A stretch of DNA of 64,000 bases from NCBI GenBank assembly GCA_003184365.1, contig NKYR01000010.1, positions 1 through 64,000 on the forward strand, in the 5' to 3' direction. Numbering within the stretch: position 1 is the first letter of the stretch; each line of letters opens with the position of its first letter. Below the pieces are notes generated by a model. The model did not search any database. It was given only the letters and a program-made list of their open reading frames with translations, and was not told where the DNA came from. Below are positions 31,975 through 43,786 of the stretch, in pieces. The translations under genes were made by a program, and so were the position numbers. The DNA comes from Evernia prunastri (lineage: Eukaryota; Ascomycota; Lecanoromycetes; Lecanorales; Parmeliaceae).

Positions 31975-34626
31975 ATGGCAACGCAAACACCAAATCGCCG
32001 CTCCTTAGGTCGCCCTCGTCCTTCTCTAGCTCATACAACTGTCACCACCGCATCCTCTCCAAATCTGGCGTCTTCCTTCGCATCCTCACCACGACCTCCA
32101 CTCCCACCATCTCAAGTCTCCGGCCGACGCGCCAGCGGCAACCTTGCACTCAATCGGAAAGTTTCTTACAGCCAAGCAGGGGCTCCAGCTAGCTTGTTTA
32201 CCGTCGCAGATGGGAGCGAAGGCTACACGCCCGCTTCTGAAGCTGGATCAAGTCCATTCACCATGTATCCTTCCAAGCCTGCCAACAGCAGGACCGTCAG
32301 CGATGACAAATTCGCGAATCAGAATTTAGAGGTCGGCGATATGGTAGATGTGCCGGGTATGATGCATGGAATCATAAAGTTCATTGGCGAAGTCAAGGGC
32401 AAGAAAGGTCACTTTGCTGGGGTAGAGCTCAGCAAAGAATTCGCTGCCAAGGGGAAGAATGATGGAGATGTGGATGGGTATGCCTTGATGGAATCTGTAC
32501 GGTGGAACCATATTTAATCGAGATTTAGTATACGATACTTTACCACGACCGTACGCGGCGCGGGCATCTTTCTGCCATCCAACAAAGCCTACAAGCGACT
32601 TTCTCCTGCCTTCTCTCCAGATCCCATGCCTCTTACACCACCAACGCCAGCCCTTGCGCCTAGTACGCGAAATACCCCCACATCGTCAATGGCATCAAAA
32701 TTCAGTCAGTCCGTCGGCCCTGGCCGAGCGTCCAGTCCTATAAGGGCCAAATCAAGGCCATCATTACCTCGACCAGAATCTCCATTGCGAAAAGCTCAGA
32801 ACGCTACTTCCACACCGTCTGGCCGACCTTCTCTGGGAGCGCCGAAGCTTTCTAAGAGCATTATTGGTGGGCCACGATATGCGCCGAGCCCGACACCTGC
32901 AAGGTTTGGGGCCAGCGTGAGAGGAGCCAAAGATGGAGATCCTGGGAAGAGAGCTATGAATACACCAAAGTCCACCCCTAAGACACCAAACAATGTTCGA
33001 CCTCATTCTCGGAGCGAATCCCGCCTTGGGCCGGAAGCATTGTTCGACGAAGACTCCGACAACACCCCAATTGGTACTGCAAAGCTTGCGTATGGAGCTC
33101 CGAGTACCCGACAAAGCTCGCAGCCGGTATCAAATCATGATGATGAGGTCATGCAACTCAGGCTGATGTTGCAAGAACGAGATAGGCAGCTCGAGAAACA
33201 GACCTCTGATTTGGAGGAGATGCAGAATAGCATAGCGGAATTGCAATCAGTGGAGAGAACTCCGACACATAATTCATCTGGCACATTGCGATCTAGAGGC
33301 TCTGGAATTGATGAGTTGGATGCACCGTCTTTACGTGCTCTAGTGCGGGAAAAGAATGAGAAGATTGCAACGCTAACCAGTGATTTTGATGCTCACCGCG
33401 CGCAATTCCGAAATACCATCGACAGCTTAGAGCGTACCAGTGATGAAACCAATCGAATCTACGAGCAGCAGGTCGATAGCTTGAAGCAAGAGATCAGAGA
33501 ATTGCAAGATCGAGGTGACGACGTGGAGAGCGTCGCTCAGCAACTGAAACAACTGGAGGAACTCGTCCAAGAGCTCGAAGAAGGTCTTGAGGATGCTCGC
33601 AGGGGGGAAGCCGAGGCCAGAGGCGAAGTCGAGTTCTTACGGGGAGAGGTTGACCGGACTCGCTCCGAGCTACGACAGGAGAGAGAAAAGGCTGTTGCGG
33701 CTTTGAAAGGAGCGAGTGCGACCATGGATGGCGGCTTAAGTCCTGGCGGCTCGTCAAGAGAGCTAGAGCAGAGAGACGATGAGATCCGGGGCTTGAAGGC
33801 TATCATTCACTCCCTGAGCCGAGATGCCGCCCCTGAAATGGGCGGTCAAAGGCCTGGCAGTCGCCGAGTCTCGAAGCAAGGGCACAGTGGTCTAAATCAG
33901 GCGAACGGTCATAGCGAGGCCCAACTAGCAGAGGAGCGCCAAGCGAGAGAAACGCTCGAGCGAGAAGTCAAGGAGCTGGAGATTTTGGTAGATCGAAAGA
34001 CTTATCGTGAAGAGGAGCTGGAAAATGAGATCAAACGGCTGCGCGAGGATGTCGCCCACGTCAGTGCTAGCAGCAACGGCTACACAGAACGACCGCCCGA
34101 AAGCGGCAACCACAGGCCGAATCTGAGCCAGCATTCCTCCGACGACTGGCGGGAGCAGGCATCAGACATCAACCACCAAGGCGGTCACCTCGAATCCATG
34201 CTCGAAGCCGACAGCCACTCCACCACCATGACGGAGAGCAGCGCCCTCTACTGCGACATGTGCGAGACCTTCGGCCATGAAATCCTCACGTGCCCCACCA
34301 TCAACGGCGAGCACTCGGACCTTCAGACCAACCCGAAGCCCAGTCCCTCCTCGCAACGGACGGGACGGGACGTCGTCACGGAAGGCTTGAAGGGTCTGAG
34401 TGTATCATCACAACCGACGAACCACTACCGGGAAGAGTCGAGTCCGGCTAGGAGTCCGGCCAGGAGTCCTGCCATGACCCCGAAGGCGAATCCGATGCCG
34501 AACCCGATGGAACAGGGCCCCGTGGCGGGGAAGAAGAGCGGTGTGATTGATGGGGACCGGTGGTGCGCGCTCTGTGAGAGGGACGGGCACGAGAGTGTGG
34601 ATTGCCCTTTTGAAGACATGTACTAA
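31975..34626 (+). CDS. CLIP-170-type microtubule plus-end protein
   Basis: Microtubule tip-tracking protein (family of human CLIP-170, S. pombe Tip1, A. nidulans ClipA). Exons 31975-32477 and 32529-34626 give 866 aa. After a Ser/Pro-rich basic N-terminus (microtubule binding) a CAP-Gly domain runs from about residue 118: VGDMVDVPGMMHGIIKFIGEVKGKKGHFAGVEL, completed across the 51-nt intron as DGDVDGIRYFTTTVRGAGIF. Then comes a second Ser/Pro-rich linker, a long coiled coil (about 370-680), and two CCHC zinc knuckles near the end (CDMCETFGHEILTCP and CALCERDGHESVDCP), the motif that contacts dynactin and folds back on the CAP-Gly domain. All expected parts are present; only one CAP-Gly is seen, as in fungal members. 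Confidence 0.94.
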
Positions 34627-34988
34627 TCCCCTTGCGGCGGTGTTGTTGTTGTTGCACCAATTGATCCCTGCGTCTCGTCCTTTGGTAGGTAGCTAGCGAA
34701 CGGGACCGGCGAGGAGGTTCATGAGCATTGCAGGTGTTGCTACTTCTTGGGAGATTCAGCAGTTTTTAAGCGTGGCGAGGACAATATATTCACCGCAAGA
34801 ATTATGTAGTCGCTAATGTGTAAAACCTAGATGGTATACGAGATCATCGTTAATCAACTCAACATCTCGCATGTTCATGTTCATGTTCTCTCTTGTCTTG
34901 TGACAACCTTGTCGTCCATACACCGATGGTATAATCTATGTCATCTATTCCTACACACTTTCTATCATCCAAATTCTCTAATTTTCCA
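34627..34988. other. Convergent 3' flanks
   Basis: About 360 bp between the stop codons of the CLIP-170 and thioredoxin reductase genes. No feature recognised beyond presumed 3' UTRs. Confidence 0.45.
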
Positions 34989-36041
34989 TCAAAGCAAAGG
35001 ATTCCCTCTATACTCGGGAGCCTCCGAATTCGTAGGTCTCTCCGCCTGCGTCTCCCCCTCAATGCCCCCCTTCACATCTTCGTCCTCCGTCTCGGCCAGG
35101 AACTTCTCCGCCTCCAGCGCCGCGATGCAGCCACTGCCCGCGCTCGTGATGGCCTGCCGGTACCGCTTGTCCTGCACGTCCCCGGCCGCGAAGACGCCCT
35201 CGACGTTCGTGTAGCTCGTCCCGGGCTTCGTGACGATGTAATTCTCGCCGTCCATGTCGATCACGCCTTTGAACATGGCCGTCGCCGGATCGTGCCCGAC
35301 GGCGTAGAAGAGGCCGTTGGCTTCCATTGCCGACTCCTCGCCCGTGGAGACGTCCTTCAACCGCAGGCCCGTCATGAGGCCTCGGTCTTTCTCCTCGCCC
35401 GTGACCTCGGTGGCCACCGTGTTGTACTTCACAGTCACCTTTGGGTGCGCGAGCAATCGCTTCGCCATCGTCTTGCTCGCTCTCAGCCTCTCCTTTCGCA
35501 CCAGGACCGTGACGTGGCTGCCGTATTTAGCCAGAAACATGGCTTCCTCCGCCGCCGAATCACCGCCTCCGATCACGACGAGGGGTTTCTGCCGGAATAT
35601 GGGTACGGCGCCGTCGCAGACCGCGCAGGCGGAGATGCCGTTTTGCCAGTACTCGTCTTCGCCCGGCAGGTTCAGCCGTCGCGCGGACGCACCCGTCGCT
35701 ATGATGACCGCGGAGGCCGTGACCGGCTCGTCCGTGTATTCGGGCCACAGTTTGAACGGCCGACTCGACAGGTCGACCTTCTCGATCGTCTCCGAAATGA
35801 TCTTCGTCCCGAACCTCTCCGACTGCGCACGCATCGCGTCCATGAGCTCGGACCCGCCTATCCCACCAGGGAACCCCGGATAATTCTCCACATCCGTCGT
35901 CGTGGTTAATTGCCCCCCAGCGGCGATGCCGTTCGCCAGCATCCCTTCGTACAGCACCGGTTTGAGCTCGGCGCGCGAGAGGTAGACGGCTGCGGTGTGG
36001 GCGGCGGGGCCGGAGCCGATTATGACGACTTTGGAGTGCAT
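34989..36041 (-). CDS. TRR1: Thioredoxin reductase (NADPH)
   Basis: Low-molecular-weight flavoenzyme that passes electrons from NADPH to thioredoxin. Intronless, 350 aa from the ATG at 36041, near the fungal size of 320-350. The FAD site is IIGSGPAAHTAAVYLSRAE, the redox-active pair is CAVC (SACAVCDGAVPIF), the NADPH site is VVIGGGDSAAEEAMFLA, and the second FAD motif is GVFAAGDVQDKRYRQA. The C-terminal 30 residues are acidic and specific to this copy. Upstream of the ATG the frame stays open for more than 55 codons with Ser/Arg/Leu-rich, acid-free sequence, so a longer mitochondrial form may exist. Confidence 0.96.
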   Translation of the reverse strand: MHSKVVIIGSGPAAHTAAVYLSRAELKPVLYEGMLANGIAAGGQLTTTTDVENYPGFPGGIGGSELMDAMRAQSERFGTKIISETIEKVDLSSRPFKLWPEYTDEPVTASAVIIATGASARRLNLPGEDEYWQNGISACAVCDGAVPIFRQKPLVVIGGGDSAAEEAMFLAKYGSHVTVLVRKERLRASKTMAKRLLAHPKVTVKYNTVATEVTGEEKDRGLMTGLRLKDVSTGEESAMEANGLFYAVGHDPATAMFKGVIDMDGENYIVTKPGTSYTNVEGVFAAGDVQDKRYRQAITSAGSGCIAALEAEKFLAETEDEDVKGGIEGETQAERPTNSEAPEYRGNPLL

Positions 36042-36206
36042 GTTTCGAGGCTTCGGAGCGGCGCTGGCCAGGGGCGCGGTGAGGATTGGGAGGGAAGCAG
36101 AGGGTGAGGTGGTCTTCGGTTGGAAGGAGCCAACGGCCGCGACGGTGAGGGAGAGGCCGGAGCGGAGGGGGAGGGAGGAGAAGCGGTGGAAGGTTTTGGA
36201 AAACAG
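36042..36206 (-). other. In-frame presequence-like 5' extension without AUG
   Basis: From a CTG codon at 36206-36204, 55 codons run in frame into the thioredoxin reductase ATG. The translation begins LFSKTFHRFSSLPLRSG, has Arg/Lys/Ser/Leu and no Asp or Glu, and ends near APKPRN. This is what a cleavable mitochondrial targeting sequence looks like. No ATG occurs in frame upstream before the poly-C/N stretch. Confidence 0.4.
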
Positions 36207-36220
36207 GATGGTGGTTGTGG

Positions 36221-36250
36221 TAGGGGGGTTGGGGGGGGGGGATGNGGGGG
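36221..36250. repeat. Poly-G tract with an ambiguous base
   Basis: Runs of up to 11 G surround an N at 36245. Homopolymer length here is likely unreliable, which matters for the upstream frame of the thioredoxin reductase. Confidence 0.8.
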
Positions 36251-36981
36251 CGGATGAGGGGATAGGAAGAGGTAGAAAGAGCTCGAGGACTTGAAGACTT
36301 ATAGACTTGGACTTGACCTGGGACTCAAGGGAAGAACAATGTTGAAAGATGGAATGTGGTGGAATAATATGTTTGCATTTTGCTTTTCAATTGCGCTTGT
36401 AACTATGTATGAAGATTTGTCAACGAGTATGCCATCAATTGCCGTAGGGCTGAGGATTCCTAAGCGGTGAGCAAAAAAGAATATGATATCACGAATTCAC
36501 AACTATGCCAGCTATAAACACGGAGATATGACAGGGTAGCTTATTGTGCAATGTCGAAAAGTTGTTTCTGGGACACAACTCTGATCCGAGCAGTAGAAGT
36601 AAAGGAGTGCCTGTGCGAGAACCAGCAACTGCAATTGTCAGTGTTTGGAACAACTCAAACACACGGAACACGTTGATAGGTGGTTTTGCCTTTCGCCGTC
36701 CGACGAGACTGAGTTAGGTAGCATGTTGTGAGCGATATCTTAAGGAAAAGGTATCATTGTTTCAGGAGCACAAGATTACGCGCGCTGTCTCGTGTGGAAA
36801 TCTCCAACGGTGGAACAATGGTGGAAGCCAAGCGGTGAATATCGTGAACGAATCCGAAATGAGGCCATCAACAGTTGGTGAGCATCATGGAGAAGGCACT
36901 AAAGAAAGTCATGAAGGCGGGTGATATATTCCTGCCTTTAGACTTGGGTATTTTGATTATATATTCTTCTACCTATCCTAA
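36251..36981. other. Intergenic, no gene seen
   Basis: About 730 bp upstream of the thioredoxin reductase gene and downstream of the Smr gene. No supported feature. Confidence 0.4.
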
Positions 36982-39303
36982 CTACCCAGCTTTCTTGGGA
37001 CCAGTGGGAATTTCTTTCATGAACTTGATCTTTCCTTCTGTTCCGTCGTCTCCCCTGAGCCCTTCGGTGACTCCCTTCTTGTCATCTAGCATGGTTTTGT
37101 CAAAGCTTCTTGGATCGACCCCGATAATCCCACCAACATTATCTCCAGGCACGCTGAACTCCCGATACGCGTATTTCCACTCGCTCAACCAGCTTCGAAT
37201 GGCCTTTCCTACCTTGTCTTTGCCATTCTTGCTGTGATGTCCTGTGCCGGTGATGGCGTAGACTGGATGTAGGGAATTCTGCTGTTCAATAAGGGCGTGC
37301 TCAAGATACTCGACCGCTTCTTCCGGATGTAAACCGTGCAAGTCCACGTATACTTCCTGTGAGAAGGAGCTATCCCTGTTTCGCTGTTCATAGAGAAGTC
37401 GGGCGGCTTCCCGATGAGCTTTCCGCATCAAGTCATTTTCGGATTGGCCGCGAAGACTCAAGGCCTTCGCAGCTCTGGCATCGTTACGGTTCCAGGCTTG
37501 GGCCGCGCTAAAAAAACGTAAATATCAATATACACATTCTATAGACAGCTCCTCACCTTTGTAAAAATTTGTTGCGCAGACCGCCATGCTTGAAGGCGTC
37601 CTGCCGTGCCTTGATGTATTCTTGATTCGCTTTGGCGCCTGTCTCAAGCCATGGCACATGCTGCGGTGCTGGTATCGCATTAGTAGCTAAATTATTCTCA
37701 CGGCTTCCGGTGTTGCTCTTCGTTTTCATAAGGCCTTTTCGAAGCAGCCCTGGAGAGGGTGATGGAGACATTCGAACGACATCAGCAAGTGAGTTAGGTA
37801 CGTTTTCTTTGTTGCTATGGCCATGCCCATGGCCACCACGTTTACCGTGATGCTTTTTGACAACCTTGATTCCAGCCGCGCCTAAGGAAGGAAATGCTTC
37901 AGTATCGTCCACGGCTGGAATGGCAGGAGAGGGCGTAGGGTCGCGAGACTGGTGACGGCTGGTTGGACGTGAATTGGACGAGGAGTAGGACGATGACATC
38001 CCGTTCATTGAAGAAGTTCTAGCTTCGAAGTGCCGTCGAGGTGTTGACATATGACTATTCGAACCCTGAGAACCTGAATAATTATACGAATTGACTTGAC
38101 CGGGTGAAGATGATTGCGCCCACTGATTTGTCCCTGTGGATTGAAGCGCAGGAAACGTATCGTAGTCTTGGACTTGAAAGCTGGGATGAAGTTGCGACGG
38201 TGGCGTGCCAATACTGGCGTCGCCGAGGTTCATGGATTTCATGAGGAGTGCCGGATCGTGGGAGAAGATACAAGAATCTCCTGCGAGGCAATTGCCCATC
38301 ACCCAGTACCTGTATCATCAGTATGGTTGCATCAAAGCCTAGAAGCAAATGCATACTTGCAGATGTGGCTGCTAAGGTCATGACTGAATCGGCAGTCTGC
38401 CCGTAAACAGTTTCCATTGGAGAGCCAATATTTACAGACTATGTTGGAGCGGCCACGCTCAGTCGGATCGATCGTTATGGACTCACTCGGCATCATGGAC
38501 TTCCCAATGAGTATTTGGCCATCGTTTTCCGGAAAGTAGCTTTGTTCTTGCTGGTATGCTCCCTTAGTTCCCATCAGGTTCATGAGCGTGGTACTCAGAT
38601 CGTATCCACTGGCTTCTAGAGCGCCCTCAATCTCCTCGTCCGACTTTCCGTCGCCCATCACCGAGCGTAGCATATCGTATGGGGACATCTCATTCTGCTG
38701 AGGCTGGATCCATGAAGCAGCCGCAGCGTTCAGTCCGCTTTCTGAGGCGCTGCCAGCCCCGGAGGAAGATGGCCTACTCGTCGAGTCGTCATTGACCAGC
38801 CAGTCCACCGTATCACTACCGTAATCTCCATATTCGTTTCTCTCTACGTTTGGCTCACTGAATTCGTAAGTGTTCAAACTCGGACTGTGGGGTATTGGGC
38901 TGGCAAAGGCCAGTCGAGGCGACGGGCGCGGAGAACCAAAGGGGCTTCCGCCGTACGACTTCGATCTCATAAACGCTGGGGGTACAGCGCCGAAGCCTGG
39001 TGCAGGGGCCGGACTCGCTCTGCTAAGAGCAGGCGATACAGGCGTGGAGGAGCGGGGGATTTGCCATGGCGCGGGCGAGTTGCGTCGAACGATTGTGTGG
39101 CGAACAAGCGGAGATGCCACGGAGAGAACCTTTGAGTCCCGAAAGCGCCAAAGGATAGACAGCACGGCGTCTTCCAGAGGTTGGCCAGATAGTGAGAGCT
39201 CTTTCTGAGCAAGCTCCTCCAACTTCTCCGTCTTCTCTTCCTCTTCGAGAGTCTTGTCCTCGAGAAGAGGCAGACATAAGTCGTAGATCGCGTCGGATAC
39301 CAT
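36982..39303 (-). CDS. CCCH zinc-finger and Smr-domain protein with CUE-like segment
   Basis: Predicted RNA-binding nuclease. Exons 39303-38357, 38309-37557 and 37507-36982 give 741 aa. A long Ser/Pro-rich region follows an N-terminal helical part. At about 215-255 a CUE/UBA-like helix set is seen (PYDMLRSVMGDGKSDEEIEGALEASGYDLSTTLMNLMG). Two tandem CCCH fingers follow (CKYWLSNGNCLRADCRFSH and, across the first junction, CKYWVMGNCLAGDSCIFSH). The C-terminal Smr domain has DLHGLHPEEAVEYLE and the GTGHHS motif, with residues expected for endonuclease activity. Smr proteins such as yeast Cue2 cut mRNA at stalled or collided ribosomes; that role is inferred from domains, not shown. Confidence 0.88.
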
Positions 39304-39912
39304 TTTGCATATAAGGTGATGACTGTGAGAATCAGCTCTGGTGTTATGAACTGAAAGAACGAGAGGTTGAGTGTGTTGGACTATAAGGCTCGAGGATTAG
39401 GTGTGAATAGAAGGAACGACAGAACATGTCCGTTGCTCGAGCCCGGTCGGCATTAATTTCCCTTACAAAAAAGAGAGACGGCTACGGCGACCCAAGCGAG
39501 AAAAGGACTACCACTGTCCGTCTGGCAGAAGGATGAAAGTAATGGGCATTGCAAGTAGAGAAATTGATGAAATAGGTCTAGTTCACTTTCGGCGTTCACG
39601 GTCTTAGCGCGCCTTATTGGACTGGTGTCATCGCCAGCTGGCTCGGCTGGCCAGCTGTTTACTTCTCTTTACTTACCGAACGCACATTCTAACCGTCACG
39701 GAGTATACTTTGATTAATGAGGAATCATGACAGCGAGGAAGGGAGTGTCTCGCCCGACAAAATTTTAGAAAGGTTGATTGAGTCTATCTCCATGCGCTAA
39801 TTAGAAGTGAATACAATCAATACTTGAGTCTAGATGTCTACTCTATGCTTTGTTTTCCGCCCGCCTAGTGAGATCGATGTTCGAAAACATCTAGGCTACC
39901 GAGTTGATACCC
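39304..39912. other. Intergenic, no gene seen
   Basis: About 600 bp upstream of the Smr gene and downstream of the LETM1 gene, both on the minus strand. No supported feature. Confidence 0.4.
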
Positions 39913-41668
39913 TCACTGCTTCTGTCTTGGGTCCGTTTGCTCATGCTGTTCCTGCTTCTCAACCTCGCCAGCATCTTTCTCGGCCTCAGCCACTTCATTG
40001 GCCTGGCCCTCCGCTTTCTCCTGCTCAGCTTTAGCGTTAGCTTTCCTCTGATCTTCTTCGTCGATGTTCTCGTTATCCTTGGGCGACGATCTGCCCGATT
40101 CGCCATTCTCCTCGTTTTGCTCATTTTCTTCTTCGATTAACTCTTCTTGCTCCTTCAGAACCTCAAGTCTCTGCTTGTTCGTTGCAGCACCTTCTGCATT
40201 GTGAACCTCAAGCTCAATCTCATGGAAGAGTTCCTCGGGAATGGATGAGAGCACAGCTTGTAAAGAGTCGATTTGGGACGCGATCTCCGAGTCTTTACCT
40301 TGTGTGTACATGAAGGCATTGCTCAGTACAAGTAGCGTGGACGGAACGCCATACTTGAGACGCAGGTCAAGCCACATCTGGAGATCATCTCGTAGTCGCC
40401 CAGGGCTCATGCCGTGGGTTCGAAGACCTCGAGATGCACAGGCCATTTGCAACTCCGGGACTGAAAGACTGTCGACGCCCTCATCGTAGATTGCACGGTC
40501 ATCGCGCTTTATCTGGCGCATACGATGTCGGATGGCATACCGTAACATCATGTCAGTGCCAAAGGCGTTGAGATTCATATACTTGGTCATGCCGACCAGT
40601 TGCGGACGAGACAGATTGTCGAGAGTAAGATCGTCCTTGAAGATCTTGCAGACTTTGACAACATCCGCATGCGTAGGTGACTCTCCAGTGGCGCGTACTT
40701 TCCGGAAAAATTCAGTAAACTCCTCCTTCTGTGCGTTGACAGCGCTAACTGGGAGACCGGTCTCCTTGAGTGTGTCTCTCAAAAAATTGCTGACCTCCTT
40801 GCGCGTCGTCCGGAGATGACTTGCTTTCTTGTCCTTTGACGTCTGACCTTCGTAGGTGCTTGGTAAGAGATTGGGGAAAAGCTTGAGCGCAACCGGAAGT
40901 AGAAGTTCGGCAAATGGGACTATTACAAAGACAGAAAATGGAACAAGACGACCCAAATCTTGTACTGTACGTTGCAATTGCCGATTCTCTCTTCGGCTGA
41001 GCTCGTATCCCGCTGCCATCTTCACGGCGAGCTTCGTACTGATCCTGACTTCAGTAGCAAGCAGCTTTGTCCCATCCCAGTAATGATGCGCTTCCCGCTT
41101 AATTTTTCCCCATATTGATAATTTTGATTGCTCCTTCTTGGACTCTGCCAGCTTCTTCTCTTCCACTTTAGCTGCTGCTGCCTTGTCCGCAGCGAGCTCG
41201 TTCAGGCTCCTGTCTTCCATGGCCTTCGTCTTTGCGACCCCAGTGACTTCCCCTTCGGCTTTTCCCACTGTGGTCTGGGCAGTAACTGATGATGCTACAT
41301 CTGACGCAACTTTGGACGTGGGCGGTTTCCTCGGTTCATCTTGGGGAAGTGGTTTCTTGGCTTGCTCTGCGTTGAAGCCTGGAGGTGGAAATCCCGACCC
41401 TGCACCACCGCCTGTTGAAGTCTCTGTAGCATAGCCTCGTGAAGGAAGGAGTATGGCAAGCGCTCGAAAGTGTGGTGGTACATCTCTGGCATTGCGCTGC
41501 AAGAACGCGGAGTTGGCAGAAGGAGTGAATGTGTTCCTCAAAGGTAGCACTGCTTTATTAAATGTCAGCTGGAGACTCTATAGAAATCCATTATCACTTG
41601 AGCCTACCACCACTACGGAGCGTCTGTCGCGCAGAAGCATTCTGGACGGCTCTTGCTGACGCGCTCAT
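39913..41668 (-). CDS. MDM38: LETM1-family mitochondrial inner-membrane protein (Mdm38-like)
   Basis: Inner-membrane protein involved in K+/H+ exchange and membrane-protein export, with a ribosome-binding matrix domain. Exons 41668-41608 and 41549-39913 join over a 58-nt intron to give 565 aa. The N-terminus is basic, Ser/Ala/Arg-rich and acid-poor (MSASARAVQNASARQTLRSG, then NTFTPSANSAF), a typical import signal. The LETM1 region starts around 150 (SIWGKIKREAHHYWDGTKLLATEVRIS); the single membrane segment is RLVPFSVFVIVPFAELLLPVALKLFP, followed by the ribosome-binding-like domain (LSRPQLVGMTKYMNL, then GMSPGRLRDDLQMWLDL). The last 120 residues are a Glu/Lys/Gln-rich coiled coil. Orthology to Mdm38 rather than its paralogue Ylh47 is a judgement. 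Confidence 0.93.
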
Positions 41669-42743
41669 ATTAGGGAGATAGTGGAGGGAGGCGGATGTTT
41701 TGGTGGCTTTGCAGTGACACGGAACAGTCTAAAGACTATGATTGTACTTGTAATCTTTGATGGATGAATAGTAGCCAAAGGAATGTGATGATGGAGATGT
41801 TGCTGCAAATAATTTTGCCAATACGTACTTTGGCCGCCTTCGGTCGCGCTGTCGGCCCGGGGTTTTAACATCAGTCCGATTGTTGGGCTGCGAAGCCCCC
41901 GTGGCCACTTACAGCTCCACAGTTCACGAGCAGATGCGGGAGCATCAAAAAAGAACACGCGGGAGACATTACTTCGAGCAAATATACAGTCCCATTCGAT
42001 GGCCTCTTGTAAGGTGGACTCATCCGGTTGGAGGCCCGAATCTGCCCACAATATATCCAATAACATTGCTTCTGACTGTCATAGAGCATAGTTGGCTAAG
42101 ATGGTCACATGGCTTTAAGGATTTCTAGAGCTTTCAGTTCCCAAGAATCTTTGCTCGAAGTCTACGAGTGAGGGTCACAGAAGAAAGCTGTTGGCTTGCT
42201 TCCAAGTGTGCCGGCGCACCAGTGAGCCAGTCTTGGACAACCCAAGAGATGACCTTTGGCCAACGATTGGCTCAGGCTTCTTGGAACCATCCATATCTTC
42301 GATAGGCCATGTACAGAAAGCCGTCATTGTCATCTCTTGGCAGCTTTATTGATAAGGTACTACTGACAAAAGGAGAGAGACATTTTTTCAACGAATGATT
42401 ACTCGTGAGTCGTAGTACTGTGTAACCTAATCACCGGCGGAGGTATTTCCGGCTCACCAAAGCGCTAGAGTAACGGCTACGGTGATGGCCCGAAATGTTT
42501 TGGCCGACCTGCCGACCCCATCTTCGAGTCTTCGATGTCCACCCCATTGCATTGTGTGTCTACACCTATTCTTGTACATATGTACATACCCTTCACCAAT
42601 TCAATATGAGGCTGTAATATATAAAGTCTAGAAGCTTCGAGCTTCTCCCGCTCCCACGAGCAGCTTCTTCCAACCCGGATCCTTCCATTGAGAGCCGAAC
42701 GTAGTTCTCCGCTCCGCATACCTACATACCTTACCTCCTCCGA
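41669..42743. promoter_or_regulatory. Divergent intergenic region between MDM38 and ADK2
   Basis: About 1.07 kb between two divergent starts. Frames at 41665-42128 on both strands have no recognisable motifs. The adenylate kinase leader contains ACCTTACCTCC (about 42728-42738), related to the motif seen elsewhere in the window. Nothing else recognised. Confidence 0.4.
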
Positions 42744-43558
42744 ATGGCCACTAAAGAGTTCAAACGCGCTGCTCGTATTATTCTTGTCGGTGCGCCTGGC
42801 GTTGGCAAAGGGACACAGGCCGAGCGGCTCATGAAACGTTTCCCTCAACTGTCCGCAGTGAGCTCCGGGGATCTTTTGCGCAATGCTGTTCGCAACAAAA
42901 CGCCGTTGGGTAAGCCCCATTACCTTCGAACGAACTCAATCTCTCGACATCGTATTCCCCTCCGTATCACATGAGCGTCTCTGACAGCAGACCAATCGCA
43001 GGCCAAGAAGCAGAATCACACATGCAATCCGGCTCCCTGGTCCCCGACGACATGATCCTCCGTCTCATCCTTTCCGAACTGAAATCCAAATCGTGGATTC
43101 CGTCCAGCACCTCCCTCACCGATGCCGCCCCCGCTCTCCCCTCGACCTCCCCCAGCGCCTCCTTCATCCTCGATGGCTTCCCCCGCACCTCGCCTCAGGC
43201 GTCAAAACTCGACTCGCTGATCCCCATAAACCTGGTCGTGTCGCTAATCACCCCGGTCAGTATCATCCTTGGTAGGATAGCGAATCGATGGGTGCACGCG
43301 CCGAGCGGGAGGGTCTACAACACGGGCTTCAATAAGCCAAGGGTTGAGGGGCGGGATGATGTGACGGGGGAAGCGCTAACGAAGAGGGAGGATGATGGGG
43401 AGGAGACCTGGAGGGCTAGACTGAGGAAATTCGAGGAGACAAGTGAGCCGTTGCTGGAGCATTATGAGAGACAAGGGGTGCTGTGGAGAGTCGAAGGGAA
43501 CAGTAGTGACGAGATTAGTCCAAAGCTTTTTGGGGAGTTTGAGAGGAGGTTTTGTTGA
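42744..43558 (+). CDS. ADK2: Adenylate kinase, mitochondrial GTP:AMP phosphotransferase type
   Basis: Transfers phosphate from GTP (or ATP) to AMP, probably in the mitochondrial matrix. Exons 42744-42909 and 43002-43558 give 240 aa. The P-loop is GAPGVGKGTQ, followed by AVSSGDLLRNAVR (AMP binding), FILDGFPRT and the LID region from WVHAPSGRVYN to the R of WRARLRKFEE. The LID has no cysteines, so it does not bind zinc. The LID loop and the Ser/Pro/Ala-rich insert near 90-105 fit the Adk2/AK3 branch better than cytosolic Adk1. As in yeast Adk2 there is no clear cleavable presequence; the N-terminus KEFKRAARI is only basic. The exact branch is inferred. Confidence 0.9.
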
Positions 43559-43786
43559 TATGGGTGGGTGGCTTTGGTAATGTTTGGATACTGATGCCCT
43601 ATTCTTGTGCCGAGAAACCTTTGGAATGCAACGCAGACATTGCTAGACTGTACATATGATCGACATTCTACCTTTTCGCCCTTCTGTGGGTGCGCTCGAG
43701 AAATGGATATCCGCCAAACAAAGCGCTCCGCTTATGCTAAAACAGAAAGCGACCTCCGCAAAGGATGCATTGCCCAAAAATTAATC

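Noticed and set aside
34938..35909. 323-codon plus-strand ORF over the thioredoxin reductase
   Set aside because: It is an antisense shadow of a clear enzyme in GC-rich DNA, rich in Arg and His with no domain.
41665..42128. Frames of 82-133 codons on both strands upstream of MDM38
   Set aside because: No motif, low coding character, and they overlap the start of MDM38.
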